Shown piece by piece: positions 7,970 to 17,395 of a DNA stretch of 64,000 nucleotides; position 1 is the stretch's first letter, and the number at the start of each line of letters is the position of its first letter. The stretch is from an uncultured Lachnospiraceae bacterium (GTDB taxonomy: Bacteria > Bacillota > Clostridia > Lachnospirales > Lachnospiraceae). The stretch is from contig CAJUBE010000016.1 of the NCBI GenBank assembly GCA_910584725.1, forward strand, positions 28,899 to 92,898, given 5' to 3'. Below the pieces are notes generated by a model. It was not told the origin of the DNA. It searched no databases and saw only the letters and a list, made by a program, of their open reading frames with translations. The translations under genes and the position numbers were made by a program.

Positions 7970-8775
7970 TTGAATACAGCAGAGCAGGCACGTCAACAAG
8001 ATTTAGAGCGGATAAAGTTATTCCGCTATATGGATGACGATTTTATGACTGCCTTGAAGATAATATTGAGGGTGTGGAACTGATACTTCGGATTGTCTTA
8101 GGACGGAAGGATATAACGATCAAATCAGTCCGCACACAAAAACCGTTGAAGAATTTGCAGGGGCGTTCTGCTGTTTTAGATGTTCATGCGGTTGACAGCA
8201 CAAAGAAAGAATTTGATGTTGAAATCCAGCGGCAGGATGCAGGAACAGGCGCAAAGAGAGCAAGGCATAACAGCAGCCTTTTGGACGCGCATATATTAAA
8301 GCCGGGAGAAGATACGGAGGATATTCCCGACAGTTATGTTATTTTCATTACAGAAAATGATGTTATGAAAGGAAACCAATCAATATATCCGGTGGAGAGA
8401 TATGTCACGATTGGGGAAGATAAGGTATTGTTTGGCGATGGTTCGCATATCATATATGTTAATGGAAAGTACCGAGGAGATAATGAGATTGGCAGGCTGA
8501 TGCACGATTTTTCATGTACCAATCCTGATGATATGAATTATGATGTTCTTGCAGGGAAAGCAAGATATTTCAAGCAAGACGAGAAAGGAGTGGCGGCTAT
8601 GTGTAAGATGATGGAAGATATGCGGAATGAAGCGGCTAAGAAAACTACAAAGGACAATGCCCGCAGACTTTTGAAATTAGGAAAAATAAAAATAGATGAA
8701 CTATCTGAATGTTTTCCTAGTTTGTCTGATAGTGATGTTAAGGAACTTGAAGCCGAGGTTATGCAGTTAGCATAA
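7970..8775 (+). pseudogene. Frameshifted Rpn-type PD-(D/E)XK nuclease / transposase-like gene
   Basis: The N-terminus starts at TTG 7970 after AAGGTGACAT and reads RIKLFRYMDDDFMTA, then hits a frameshift near 8050-8056; the rest continues in another frame as LEDNIEGVELILRIV to the stop at 8775. Family members read DDDFMTxCLEDNIE without a break, so one codon plus one base (TGCC, perhaps one unit of a TGCC duplication) appears lost. The nuclease core is intact: VLDVHAVDSTKKEFDVEIQ gives the D...ExQ pattern. The family acts as recombination-promoting nucleases in E. coli RpnA-E. The shorter downstream ORF (8074-8775) lacks the first catalytic helix and has no ribosome site, so it is probably not functional. 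Confidence 0.8.
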
Positions 8776-8809
8776 TCAGCAAAACAATTTGATATCAAAA
8801 TAACAGCGT

Positions 8810-8850
8810 AAAGGCGCATGGAACAGTAAATTGTAAACCATGCGCCTTTT
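8810..8850 (+). terminator. Intrinsic terminator after the Rpn pseudogene
   Basis: AAAGGCGCATGG (8810-8821) pairs with CCATGCGCCTTTT (8838-8850), followed by CTTCT. Confidence 0.8.
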
Positions 8851-8857
8851 CTTCTAG

Positions 8858-8931
8858 TCGAAGCGACAGGATTTGAACCTGCGACCTCTGCGTCCCGAAC
8901 GCAGCGCTCTACCAAACTGAGCCACGCTTCG
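8858..8931 (-). tRNA. tRNA-Pro (anticodon CGG)
   Basis: On the minus strand CGAAGCG (8931-8925) pairs with CGCTTCG; anticodon stem CTGCG/CGCAG encloses TTCGGGA, anticodon CGG; T arm GCAGG-TTCAAAT-CCTGT. Discriminator A, CCA not encoded. Confidence 0.95.
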
Positions 8932-9127
8932 ATTTGTGAACAACTATGATAATACAACATTTATAAGGGTATTGTCAATGATTCTGAGAGAATAATTTTG
9001 CCGAATCCCCCTATTTATAAACATTTATGATATGATAGACTGTATATATTTGCTTTTTCTCTGCAAACAGCGAAATATGTGCGGTATTTTTTGCAGGAAG
9101 AATTTTGATTTTAGGAAGAAGGAAACG

Positions 9128-9985
9128 ATGGACAGACACGCGCTTAAAATTCCATGTAATGCCATGCCGTTTATATGTGAGGCAGACTACAGTGTTTCGC
9201 TTGGAAAGATGATGCACGCGGATCGGACTGCACCGTTTCATGTGGTGATCTATCTGCTCAGAGGTTCCATGGAAATCATAGAAGACGGCGACCGCTATAA
9301 ACTTTTGCCGCACCGGCTCTTTTTTCTAAAAAGTGGAGTACACCATTGGGGAGAGAAGCCTTTCGAGGAAGGCTCTGCCTGGTATTATGCACATTTTTAC
9401 TGCAAGGAGCCGGACACCGGGATGGAAGAACTTCCGAGAAATGTGTATTACGATACGAAAGTCTGCTTAAATCCGCAGGACAATGAAAAATATATTGCAC
9501 TTCCGAAGATGACGGACTGTGAACGGATGGGGCAGATACAGAAAAATTTTGAGAAAATGATCGAGGCCCATGTGCACGGGAATATTCCGCAGGCTTCGGT
9601 CAGACTGTGGCAGATTTTTCTGGAATGTGCAAAGAGCGCGCCGGGGGATTCCGTCGAAAACGGTTATGTCAAAAAACTGCGGGAATTTATTCAGACGCAT
9701 TACACAGAAAGTTTTGATGCAACAAAGGTTGAAACGGTTAGCGGTCTTTCCTATAAATATGCGGGCACACTATTTAAGGAAGAAACAGGACAGACGATCC
9801 GTGAATATCAGCGGACGCTGCGCCTGCGGAAAGCGAAGCAGCTGTTGAAGGAGACGGATAAACCGATCACGGAAATTGCCCAGCTTACAGGCTTTTCGGA
9901 TGTGTTTTATTTCAGCAAGGTTTTCTGCGCCAAAGAGGGCTGCCCGCCCAGCGAGTACCGCAGGACATATATACCGGGGATTTGA
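9128..9985 (+). CDS. AraC-family transcriptional regulator
   Basis: 285 residues from ATG 9128, chosen because AGGAAGAAGGAA lies just before it (the frame is open further upstream). Residues about 1-150 form a cupin-type sensor domain; residues about 185-285 carry the two helix-turn-helix motifs, the second being PITEIAQLTGFSDVFYFSKVFC with the family ending GCPPSEYRR. It opens a cluster of sugar-metabolism genes (second AraC, acetyltransferase, HAD phosphatase, GH127, GH3) and probably controls some of them in response to a sugar. The ligand is not known. Confidence 0.9.
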   Translation: MDRHALKIPCNAMPFICEADYSVSLGKMMHADRTAPFHVVIYLLRGSMEIIEDGDRYKLLPHRLFFLKSGVHHWGEKPFEEGSAWYYAHFYCKEPDTGMEELPRNVYYDTKVCLNPQDNEKYIALPKMTDCERMGQIQKNFEKMIEAHVHGNIPQASVRLWQIFLECAKSAPGDSVENGYVKKLREFIQTHYTESFDATKVETVSGLSYKYAGTLFKEETGQTIREYQRTLRLRKAKQLLKETDKPITEIAQLTGFSDVFYFSKVFCAKEGCPPSEYRRTYIPGI

Positions 9986-10082
9986 CGATTGGTTATTGTA
10001 TAAAATGAAATGTGGGATAAAATGACTTGTGTCAATGCGCTGCCTGCTATGAATCTGTCATGCGGAGCAATGGAGACCATCA

Positions 10083-10994
10083 ATGAAAACAGTACAGAAG
10101 ATTGAATTTCACACTGGCAGCAAGGAGGAACTGCTTCCCGGTTTCACGGATGAATTTCCTTATATTGCGACCAGAGTCGAACTGGACAAATATACGGGGC
10201 GTTTTGTGCCGTGGCACTGGCACAGGGCGGTGGAAATTTTTTATATGGAGAGCGGCAGTCTGGAATATCATACGCCCCACGGAAGGATAGAGTTTCCCGC
10301 CGGAAGCGGCGGCATGGTAAATGCGAATGTGCTCCATATGACAAAAGTGCTGTCACGGACAGAAAAGAATATACAGCTTCTCCATATTTTTGACGCATCC
10401 CTGCTTGGCGGAGAGCAGGGGAGCAGAATAGAAAGGCAATATATTGCTCCTATTGTGACGGCGCCGCAAATAGAGATTATCCCTGTTTTTCCGGGAAATG
10501 CGCTGCAGGATTGTATTTTGGAACGTATTTTGGAATCATTACATCTTTCAAATGACAAATTTGGGTATGAGATGAAACTGCGGGAGGCGTTGTCGGAAAT
10601 ATGGTTAATGCTGTTTGAGTTGTCCCGTCCCATGTTGGATCAGGGCGGGGAGGCGAACAGGAATAATGATAAGATTAAGCTGATGATGATTTATATTCAC
10701 GAACATTATTCGGAAAAGATTTCCATTCGGGAACTGGCGGCAGCGGCGTATCTCAGCGAGCGGGAATGTTTCCGGGTGTTCCACGATTATCTGCATATGA
10801 CGCCCGTGGAGTATATCAAGAGTTATCGCCTGCAGAAAGCCAGCCAGATGCTGGAAAAAGGGCAGGAGTCAATTACAGAGATCTGTCATGCCTGCGGTCT
10901 GGGAAGCAGCAGTTACTTCGGAAAGGTATTCCGGGAGTACGCGGGCTGTACGCCTCTGGAATATCGGAGAAAATGGCAGGATAGTGATATATAG
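10083..10994 (+). CDS. AraC-family transcriptional regulator
   Basis: 303 residues. The N-terminal cupin domain contains VPWHWHRAVEIFYMESG (about 41-57), the His-rich strand typical of sugar-sensing AraC proteins. The C-terminal DNA-binding domain shows ISIRELAAAAYLSERECFRVF and ITEICHACGLGSSSYFGKVF, ending TPLEYRRKW. It lies 97 bases after the first AraC gene with a purine-poor leader, so it may have its own promoter. Likely regulator of the GH127/GH3 cluster by position. Confidence 0.92.
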   Translation: MKTVQKIEFHTGSKEELLPGFTDEFPYIATRVELDKYTGRFVPWHWHRAVEIFYMESGSLEYHTPHGRIEFPAGSGGMVNANVLHMTKVLSRTEKNIQLLHIFDASLLGGEQGSRIERQYIAPIVTAPQIEIIPVFPGNALQDCILERILESLHLSNDKFGYEMKLREALSEIWLMLFELSRPMLDQGGEANRNNDKIKLMMIYIHEHYSEKISIRELAAAAYLSERECFRVFHDYLHMTPVEYIKSYRLQKASQMLEKGQESITEICHACGLGSSSYFGKVFREYAGCTPLEYRRKWQDSDI

Positions 10995-11079
10995 GGGCGG
11001 GAATTAAATATTTTTACCATTCGGACTGCAATATAATGATACCCGTAAAGACAACATACATTTACGGAGGAGGTTCGAT

Positions 11080-11664
11080 ATGGCAGAGTATAAAGACAGT
11101 GACTTTCTGGAAACCGCGGACAGCGGCACGTTAAAACTGATTGCCCGGACAAGGGAACTGACACGGGAATATTATTTTTCGGATTATGAAGATACGCAAA
11201 AGAGAGAAGCTATATTGCGGGAGCTTCTGGGCGGCATGGGAGAAAATGTGGAAATTGACACGCCGTTCCACTGTGACCACGGGAACAATATTTTTCTGGA
11301 AAATGATGTGATTATCGGCATTAACTGCACCTTTGTTGACAATGCGGAAATTCGCATAGGAAACCGAGTGATGATTGCGTCGAACGTGCAGTTTTACACA
11401 AGCTCGCACCCGGTTTTGCCCAAGGAGCGTCTGGTGGATGACTGGAAAGAAAAGGGAACCACATTTTTTAGGACATATGCGCGCCCGATAGAAATCAAGG
11501 ATAACGCTTGGATCGGCGGCGGCAGTATTCTCCTGCCGGGCGTGACGGTGGGGGAAAACAGTGTGATCGGGGCGGGGAGCGTTGTGAACCGTTCGATTCC
11601 CGCAAACTGCGTCGCGGTGGGAAATCCATGCAGAGTTATCCGTACATTGGAGGAGGAAGTTTAG
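11080..11664 (+). CDS. Sugar O-acetyltransferase (maltose/galactoside acetyltransferase type)
   Basis: 194 residues. The N-terminal Mac domain is followed by a left-handed beta-helix of hexapeptide repeats (for example IFLENDVIIGINCTFVDNAE) and the catalytic histidine in YTSSHPVLPKER. The end, WIGGGSILLPGVTVGENSVI then IPANCVAVGNPCRVIR, is diagnostic of the LacA/Maa/NodL group. It transfers acetyl from acetyl-CoA to sugar hydroxyls, often to detoxify non-metabolised sugars. It has an AGGAGG site and ends 2 bases before the HAD gene, so the two are co-transcribed. Confidence 0.93.
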   Translation: MAEYKDSDFLETADSGTLKLIARTRELTREYYFSDYEDTQKREAILRELLGGMGENVEIDTPFHCDHGNNIFLENDVIIGINCTFVDNAEIRIGNRVMIASNVQFYTSSHPVLPKERLVDDWKEKGTTFFRTYARPIEIKDNAWIGGGSILLPGVTVGENSVIGAGSVVNRSIPANCVAVGNPCRVIRTLEEEV

Positions 11665-11666
11665 GT

Positions 11667-12473
11667 ATGAGTCTGGAAAACATTAAAATTATCTTTTTCG
11701 ATATCGACGGCACGCTGATTGATATCAACAGCAAAAAAATATCGGAAAGAACGCTTAAGACACTGAATCGGTTGAAGGAGCGGAATTATATTCTCTGTCT
11801 CTCAACGGGAAGGTCTCCGATGACCGTGCCTCATTTTGACGGATGGGAGCCGGATGTGTATCTCACCTTTAACGGTTCGTACTGTTATAACGGGCAGCAG
11901 GTGATCTACAAGAACCCGATTTCGCCCGAGGATGCAAAATTAATTGTAAAAAATGCCGCCTCGATCAACAGACCCGTATCGGCTGCCACACCGAATAAGC
12001 TGGCGGCAAACGGGAGAGATAAAGATTTAGTGGACTATTTTGCCATTGCCAAGCTGGATGTGGATGTTTCCAATGATTTTAATGAGATGATAGAGAACGA
12101 CGAGGTATATCAGATTATGTCCGGGGGTCGCGAAAGTGAATATCCGGCGCTGCTGCGGGATGTGAAAAACGCCAAGATAGCGGCATGGTGGGACCGGGCG
12201 GTGGACATTATCCCGGCGGACAGCGGAAAAGGCGTCGGGATTGAACACGTGCTGGCACATTATCATCTGAATAAAGAGGAGGCGCTCGCCTTTGGGGACG
12301 GCAACAACGATATTGAAATGCTTCAGGCGGTAGGTACGGGCGTTGCCATGGAAAACGGATCGGATGAGTTGAAAGCGGTGGCGGACGACATGTGCGGTCA
12401 TGTGGCGGAGGACGGGGTCTATCATTACTGCGTCGAGCATGGGTTGATTGCGGAATACAAAATCGGAAAATAA
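11667..12473 (+). CDS. HAD-superfamily phosphatase (Cof type, IIB)
   Basis: 268 residues. Motif I FFDIDGTLI holds the nucleophile Asp11 and general acid Asp13; motif II LSTGRSP; a lysine in the PADSGKGVGIEHVL segment; motif IV LAFGDGNNDIEML binds Mg2+. The C2B cap between motifs II and III defines the Cof/YidA type, which dephosphorylates sugar phosphates and similar metabolites. An open frame extends upstream over the preceding gene, but AGGAGG at 11651-11656 sets ATG 11667. It forms a two-gene unit with the acetyltransferase. Confidence 0.92.
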   Translation: MSLENIKIIFFDIDGTLIDINSKKISERTLKTLNRLKERNYILCLSTGRSPMTVPHFDGWEPDVYLTFNGSYCYNGQQVIYKNPISPEDAKLIVKNAASINRPVSAATPNKLAANGRDKDLVDYFAIAKLDVDVSNDFNEMIENDEVYQIMSGGRESEYPALLRDVKNAKIAAWWDRAVDIIPADSGKGVGIEHVLAHYHLNKEEALAFGDGNNDIEMLQAVGTGVAMENGSDELKAVADDMCGHVAEDGVYHYCVEHGLIAEYKIGK

Positions 12474-12617
12474 TACAAATAGAACCGAAAATAATCCATT
12501 TTAATGCCGCATATTTCAGAATATAATACATATTAGAGAGTGAGCGGGCAGACTGTAAAAAGATGGAGAGTATGTCTGCACATTTGGAAGACGGAAGTTA
12601 AAATGGAGGGTAAGAGA

Positions 12618-14555
12618 ATGGGCGATTTGAGATTAATCAAAGATTTTACGGTGGGGGATGGATTTTTCGGCAGATATGAAAAGCTGGTGAAGGATGTGGT
12701 GCTTCCCTATCAGGAGAGGGCGTTAAACGATCAGATTGAGGGGGCGGAGAAAAGCCATTGTATTGAAAATTTCCGTATGGCGGCGAAGAAGCTGAAAACG
12801 GGAAGCTGTGACGGAGAGTTTTATGGCATGGTGTTCCAGGACAGCGACGTGGCCAAATGGCTGGAGGGCGCGGCCTATTCCCTGGCGCAGAATCCCGATG
12901 AAGAGCTGGAGAAACGGTGTGATAAAATCATTGATCTGATCGGGGAGGCGCAGCAGAAGGATGGTTATCTCAACACCTATTTTACGGTGAAGGAGCCGGA
13001 AAAGCGGTGGACGAATCTTCACGAGGCGCACGAGCTCTACTGTGCGGGGCACATGATTGAGGCGGCGGTGGCTTACGCGGAGTGTACGGGTAAATCAAAA
13101 CTTTTGGAGATCATGTGCGACATGGCGGATCACATTTACCGTCATTTTATCGAGGAGGGAGCGGAAGGATATCCCGGGCACCCGGAGATTGAGCTTGCGC
13201 TGATGCGGCTGTACCGCAGCACCAAGGAGGAGAGATATAAGGAGCTGGCAATGCACTTTATCAATGTGCGCGGCGTTGATCCGGATTATTATAAGAAGGA
13301 AATGAAAAAGAACCCTTGGCGTGTCTGGGGCAATCATCCCGAAGATTTGGAGTACGCGCAGAATTATGCGCCGGTGCGGCAGCAGGACAAGGCGGTGGGA
13401 CATGCCGTCCGGGCGGTATATCTTTACACAGGCATGGCGGATGTGGCAATGGAGACGGGCGACAGGGAGCTTGCGGAAGCCTGCAAAACGCTGTGGAACA
13501 ATATCACGCAGCACAGAATGTATGTGACGGGAGCGATCGGTTCCGCCTATGAGGGGGAAGCGTTCACGAAGGACGACCATCTGCCAAACGATACGGCTTA
13601 TGCGGAAACATGCGCGGCGATCGGGCTGATCTTCTTCTCCAACAAAATGTTATATCTGGAGCATAACGGCAAGTACGCCGACGTGATGGAGCGGGCGCTT
13701 TACAACTGTGTGCTGGCGGGTATGCAGCTTGACGGCACGAAATTCTTCTATGTGAATCCGCTGGAGGTACTGCCAGGTATTTCCGGGGAGGCGCAGACCC
13801 ACAAACACGCGCTGCCTGTCAGACCCAAGTGGTTTGCCTGTGCCTGCTGCCCGCCCAATGTGGCAAGGCTTTTGGGTTCTGTGGCGGAGTATGCGTGGCA
13901 TGTGATCCCGGGCACTTTGTTCTCTAACCTGTTTATCGCGGGGACGCTTGATGTGAGCGACCGTTTCGGCGGCAAGGTGGTTTTGCGGACCAACTATCCT
14001 TATGACAACACTGTGGAGTACCGCTTTGTGCCGCAGGAGGGCAGAGACAGCATGGAGGTGCCTCTGGCAGTCCGTATTCCCGCATGGAGCAGACAGACGA
14101 AAATTTTGCTGAACGGAAAAGAGGCTGACTGTGAAATCAAGGACGGGTACGCCTATTTGAGAGGGGAGTACACGGCGGAAGATGTAATTACGGTGGAGCT
14201 TGACCTGACGGTAAGGCGTGTGTACACAAGCAATCGGGTTTCCGCGAATACAGGCAGGGCGGCGTTGCAGCGCGGACCGCTGATTTACTGTGCCGAAGGT
14301 GTGGACAATGAAAATGATATCCTCTCTGTAAGTTTGAAAAAGGACGGGGAAGTGACGGTCAGCGAATATCTGCCGGATGAGTTGTACGGCATCCGGAAGC
14401 TATATGCGGAAGGGTACAGAGAGACGGTGAACGAAGAGCTTTACAGCTTTGAAAGACAGGAGAAGGAACCCTGTCAGGTGACGCTGGTGCCCTATTATAC
14501 CTGGGGCAACCGGGGACTGAACCAGATGCGGGTATGGATTCCTGAGAGGGATTAG
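12618..14555 (+). CDS. GH127 beta-L-arabinofuranosidase-like glycoside hydrolase
   Basis: 645 residues, the length of Bifidobacterium HypBA1. Start ATG 12618 follows GGAGGG by 7 bases. The (alpha/alpha)6 barrel contains ETC (Glu330, Cys332) and FACACCPPN (Cys410-Cys411), matching the Zn-coordinating Glu-x-Cys and Cys-Cys set of the family, where one of the paired cysteines is the nucleophile. The C-terminal third is the beta-sandwich (VPLAVRIPAWS, then NTGRAALQRGPLIYCAEG). No signal peptide, so it acts on imported oligosaccharides, splitting beta-L-arabinofuranosides of plant glycans. It pairs with the GH3 gene downstream. Exact substrate is inferred from the family (formerly DUF1680). Confidence 0.93.
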   Translation: MGDLRLIKDFTVGDGFFGRYEKLVKDVVLPYQERALNDQIEGAEKSHCIENFRMAAKKLKTGSCDGEFYGMVFQDSDVAKWLEGAAYSLAQNPDEELEKRCDKIIDLIGEAQQKDGYLNTYFTVKEPEKRWTNLHEAHELYCAGHMIEAAVAYAECTGKSKLLEIMCDMADHIYRHFIEEGAEGYPGHPEIELALMRLYRSTKEERYKELAMHFINVRGVDPDYYKKEMKKNPWRVWGNHPEDLEYAQNYAPVRQQDKAVGHAVRAVYLYTGMADVAMETGDRELAEACKTLWNNITQHRMYVTGAIGSAYEGEAFTKDDHLPNDTAYAETCAAIGLIFFSNKMLYLEHNGKYADVMERALYNCVLAGMQLDGTKFFYVNPLEVLPGISGEAQTHKHALPVRPKWFACACCPPNVARLLGSVAEYAWHVIPGTLFSNLFIAGTLDVSDRFGGKVVLRTNYPYDNTVEYRFVPQEGRDSMEVPLAVRIPAWSRQTKILLNGKEADCEIKDGYAYLRGEYTAEDVITVELDLTVRRVYTSNRVSANTGRAALQRGPLIYCAEGVDNENDILSVSLKKDGEVTVSEYLPDELYGIRKLYAEGYRETVNEELYSFERQEKEPCQVTLVPYYTWGNRGLNQMRVWIPERD

Positions 14556-14575
14556 TAAAAAAATTACCCCAAATA

Positions 14576-14621
14576 AAGTATAAAAAGGGAATTGTATCCG
14601 GGAGAATTTCCCGTTATACTT
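14576..14621 (+). promoter_or_regulatory. Imperfect inverted repeat between GH127 and GH3
   Basis: AAGTATA...GGGAATT (14576-14593) is mirrored by AATTTCCC..TATACTT (14605-14621). It could be an operator or an RNA stem just after the GH127 stop. Confidence 0.4.
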
Positions 14622-14646
14622 ACCTTAATATGGAATTGGAGGAACA

Positions 14647-14680
14647 GGCGGTATGTCCATATGGATATACCGCCACTTTT
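14647..14680 (+). terminator. Stem-loop ahead of GH3 (possible attenuator)
   Basis: A 12-pair stem (14647-14658 with 14663-14674, one G-T pair, loop ATAT) followed by ACTTTT and then, without gap, the GH3 ribosome site AGGAGG at 14681. The T-run is short, so it may be a leaky terminator or a processing/stability hairpin that sets GH3 output relative to GH127. Confidence 0.5.
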
Positions 14681-14696
14681 AGGAGGTTATCACGGA

Positions 14697-16928
14697 ATGT
14701 TGAAAAAGGATGAAAAGAAGGACGAGAAAAAGAGAGAGAAAGAAATTGACAAGCTGGTAAAGAAGCTGACGCTGGATGAAAAGATTGCCATGATTCACGG
14801 AGCTTCCCTTTTTCGATCCGGCGCGGTGGAGCGGCTGGGGATTCCCGCCATTGAAACTTCAGACGGACCCATGGGCGTGCGCGCGGAGTTTATGGATGAC
14901 AGATGGATTCCCTCGGGTAATCAGGATGACATGGTGTCCTATCTTCCTAGCAACAGCGCGCTTGCTTCGTCCTGGAATCCGGCGCTCGCCCGGAAAATGG
15001 GACATGTGCTCGGCGCGGAAGCAAGAGGGCGTGGCAAGGATGTGATTCTGGCGCCGGGCATCAATATCAAGAGAGATCCCCGCTGCGGCAGGAATTTTGA
15101 GTACATGAGCGAGGATCCTGCACTTACGGCAGCGATGGCAGTGCCTTTTATACAGGGCGTACAGGAAAATGACGTGGCGGCCTGCGTCAAGCATTTTGCG
15201 GCAAACGTGCAGGAGACGGGTCGTCTGGTTGTGGATGAGACGATCGACGAGCGGACACTTTATGAACTTTATCTGCCTGCATTCAAAGCAGCGGTGCAGG
15301 AGGGCGGCGCGCACTCCATTATGGGCGCTTATAATAAGATAAACGGCGAGTACTGCTGTGAGAGTAAAACGCTGCTTGACCGAATTTTGCGTGAAGAGTG
15401 GGGTTTTGACGGCGCGGTTATCAGCGATTGGGGCGGCGTACATAACACAAAGGAGGCGGCGCTGTGCTCTATGGATTTAGAGATGTCCGTTTTTCCCGAC
15501 TTTGACGAGTATAAGCTGGCGAATCCCTTAAAGGAACTGATTGAAAAGGGGGAAGTTTCCGAAGCTGCGGTGGATGCTAAGGTGAAAAACCTGTTGCGTA
15601 TGATGTACCGGCTGAAGATGATTGGTTCGAAAAAGGACAACAGGGAGAAGGGCGTGTACAATGCGCCGGCCAGCCGGGAGACAATCCTGCGCACGGCGGA
15701 GGAGTCTGCGGTATTGTTAAAAAATGAAAATCACACCCTGCCGTTGGATGAAAAAAAGGTGAAAAAGCTTGCGGTGATCGGTGCAAACGCGGCCAAAGTG
15801 CACTCCAACGGCGGCGGCAGCGCGGAAATCAAAGCGCTCTATGAGATTTGTCCGCTGGCTGGTCTGAAAATGTATCTGGGCGGCAACACAGAGGTAGTGT
15901 ACGCGCCGGGTTATTATGTACCCGCGAAGCCGAAAGCTTTTGAGGTGAACTGGCAGGCGACAAGTCTGGACGATTTGAAAGATACGACGGTAGGACAGGC
16001 GACCAGAGATGAGACGGGGGAAGGGCATATCAAGGGCGAGCAGGAAAGGATTGCGCAGATAGAGCGGGACAAGGCGGAGATTCACGAGAAGAATCCGTCG
16101 CTTTTCCGGCAGGCACTCGAGCTGGCAAAGAACGCCGACGCAGTGATTTTTGTGGGCGGTTTGAATCACGATTATGACAGCGAGGGCTTTGACAGGCCTG
16201 ATATGAAGCTGCCTTACGAGCAGGATCTTTTAATTGAAGAACTCTTAAAAGTCAGGAAGGACACGATCGTTACCTTTGTGGGCGGTTCGCCGGTAGAGAT
16301 GCCTTGGCGGGAGCAGGCGCAGGCAATTCTGTGGACTTATTATGCGGGTATGGAGACGGGAAACGCATTTGCGAAAATTATTTTTGGTGAAGTGAACCCT
16401 TCCGGAAAATTGGCGGAAACATTCCCTGACAAATATGAGGACTGTGTGACCGCGAAGAACGGGCAGTTCGGCGTGTGGGATAAGATTGCGCTGGAGGAAG
16501 GGCTGTACTGCGGCTATCGTTATTTTGACAGGCAGCGGATCAAACCCGCATTCTGCTTTGGACACGGCTTGTCTTATACAAATTTTGAGTACAGCGGCCT
16601 CACTTTGAAGGCAGAGAAAGGAAAGGATGTTAAATTGACATTCACAGTCAAAAACGTCGGAAAGCGGGCGGGCGCAGAGATTGTGCAGATTTATATCGCG
16701 CCCATTGCAGCGCAGGTGGACAGGCCGGATAAGGAGTTAAAGACGTTTGTCAAGGTGGAACTTAGCGCGGGGCGTTCAAAGAAAGTTTCCCTGACTTTAA
16801 AACAGGAAGACTTTATGCATTTTGACGTGCAGTTACACAAATTTATCGCGGACGCGGGCGATTACGAAATTCTGGTGGGCGCATCCTGCGAGGATATCAG
16901 ACTGCGGGGCATCGCGACGCTTAACTGA
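14697..16928 (+). CDS. GH3 beta-glycosidase (beta-glucosidase/xylosidase type)
   Basis: 743 residues. ATG 14697 follows AGGAGG by 10 bases; after a Lys/Glu-rich start (about 18 residues) comes the GH3 barrel: ETSDGPMGVR, then KHFAAN with the KH substrate motif, then VISDWGGVH where Asp244 is the nucleophile. The second alpha/beta domain (VILL..KNENHTLPLD, VFVGGLNHDYDSEGFDR) supplies the acid/base region, and the C-terminal fibronectin-III-like domain ends the protein. No signal peptide, so it is intracellular and hydrolyses terminal beta-linked sugars from oligosaccharides. Clustered with GH127, suggesting joint use of arabinose-containing plant glycans. Confidence 0.94.
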   Translation: MLKKDEKKDEKKREKEIDKLVKKLTLDEKIAMIHGASLFRSGAVERLGIPAIETSDGPMGVRAEFMDDRWIPSGNQDDMVSYLPSNSALASSWNPALARKMGHVLGAEARGRGKDVILAPGINIKRDPRCGRNFEYMSEDPALTAAMAVPFIQGVQENDVAACVKHFAANVQETGRLVVDETIDERTLYELYLPAFKAAVQEGGAHSIMGAYNKINGEYCCESKTLLDRILREEWGFDGAVISDWGGVHNTKEAALCSMDLEMSVFPDFDEYKLANPLKELIEKGEVSEAAVDAKVKNLLRMMYRLKMIGSKKDNREKGVYNAPASRETILRTAEESAVLLKNENHTLPLDEKKVKKLAVIGANAAKVHSNGGGSAEIKALYEICPLAGLKMYLGGNTEVVYAPGYYVPAKPKAFEVNWQATSLDDLKDTTVGQATRDETGEGHIKGEQERIAQIERDKAEIHEKNPSLFRQALELAKNADAVIFVGGLNHDYDSEGFDRPDMKLPYEQDLLIEELLKVRKDTIVTFVGGSPVEMPWREQAQAILWTYYAGMETGNAFAKIIFGEVNPSGKLAETFPDKYEDCVTAKNGQFGVWDKIALEEGLYCGYRYFDRQRIKPAFCFGHGLSYTNFEYSGLTLKAEKGKDVKLTFTVKNVGKRAGAEIVQIYIAPIAAQVDRPDKELKTFVKVELSAGRSKKVSLTLKQEDFMHFDVQLHKFIADAGDYEILVGASCEDIRLRGIATLN

Positions 16929-17010
16929 CATGGAAAGTAATAGCCATAAACAGAAAAACATACAGGGAACGCTGTATAACATTTCATTCTGGTGTACATG
17001 CTTATTCTAA

Positions 17011-17086
17011 GACAATTGATCTCGGAATGCTTCCGACGGAAATTGTCCGGGTGGGTTGAAAATAAACTTGCAAATTTTATTTTCAA
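17011..17086 (+). repeat. Two-hairpin intergenic element
   Basis: First stem GACAATT (17011-17017)/AATTGTC (17041-17047) encloses TCGGAA-TGC-TTCCGA; second stem TTGAAAATAAA (17056-17066) pairs with TTTATTTTCAA (17076-17086). There is no clear T-run. The nested-stem design with 3-base loops resembles the other hairpin arrays in this window. Confidence 0.6.
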
Positions 17087-17119
17087 TCGGTAAGTATGAT
17101 ACCGGAAAGGGATGAAAAA

Positions 17120-17356
17120 ATGGATTATAATACGTTACCTGTCGGCCTTGGGCTGGCATTTGCGAACAATCGTGCGGCCATGGACCGTTTTGTGGATATG
17201 ACTGACGACGAGAAGAAGGAGTTTGTGGAGAGAAGCCGGGGGATCATGTCCAGAAAGGAGATGGACAGTCTGGTAAGTTCTCTTGCGGAGGACGAGGAGC
17301 CGGATCTTCATCTCGAAGACGTGAATCAGATTTTTAAAGGGCCAAGTATCGGATAA
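17120..17356 (+). CDS. Small conserved-looking protein of unknown function
   Basis: 78 residues, acidic, no membrane segment. It begins MDYNTLPVGLGLAFANNRAA and continues with a helix ending in FVERSRGIMSRKEMDSLVSSL. GGAAAGG lies 9 bases upstream of ATG 17120. It ends 39 bases before cca and is probably co-transcribed with it. Similar small proteins next to other genes are known in Lachnospiraceae, but I do not recognise a named family. Confidence 0.65.
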   Translation: MDYNTLPVGLGLAFANNRAAMDRFVDMTDDEKKEFVERSRGIMSRKEMDSLVSSLAEDEEPDLHLEDVNQIFKGPSIG

Positions 17357-17395
17357 CCGGCGGCCCGGATGTAAAAAGCAACGAAGGAGTTTCCC

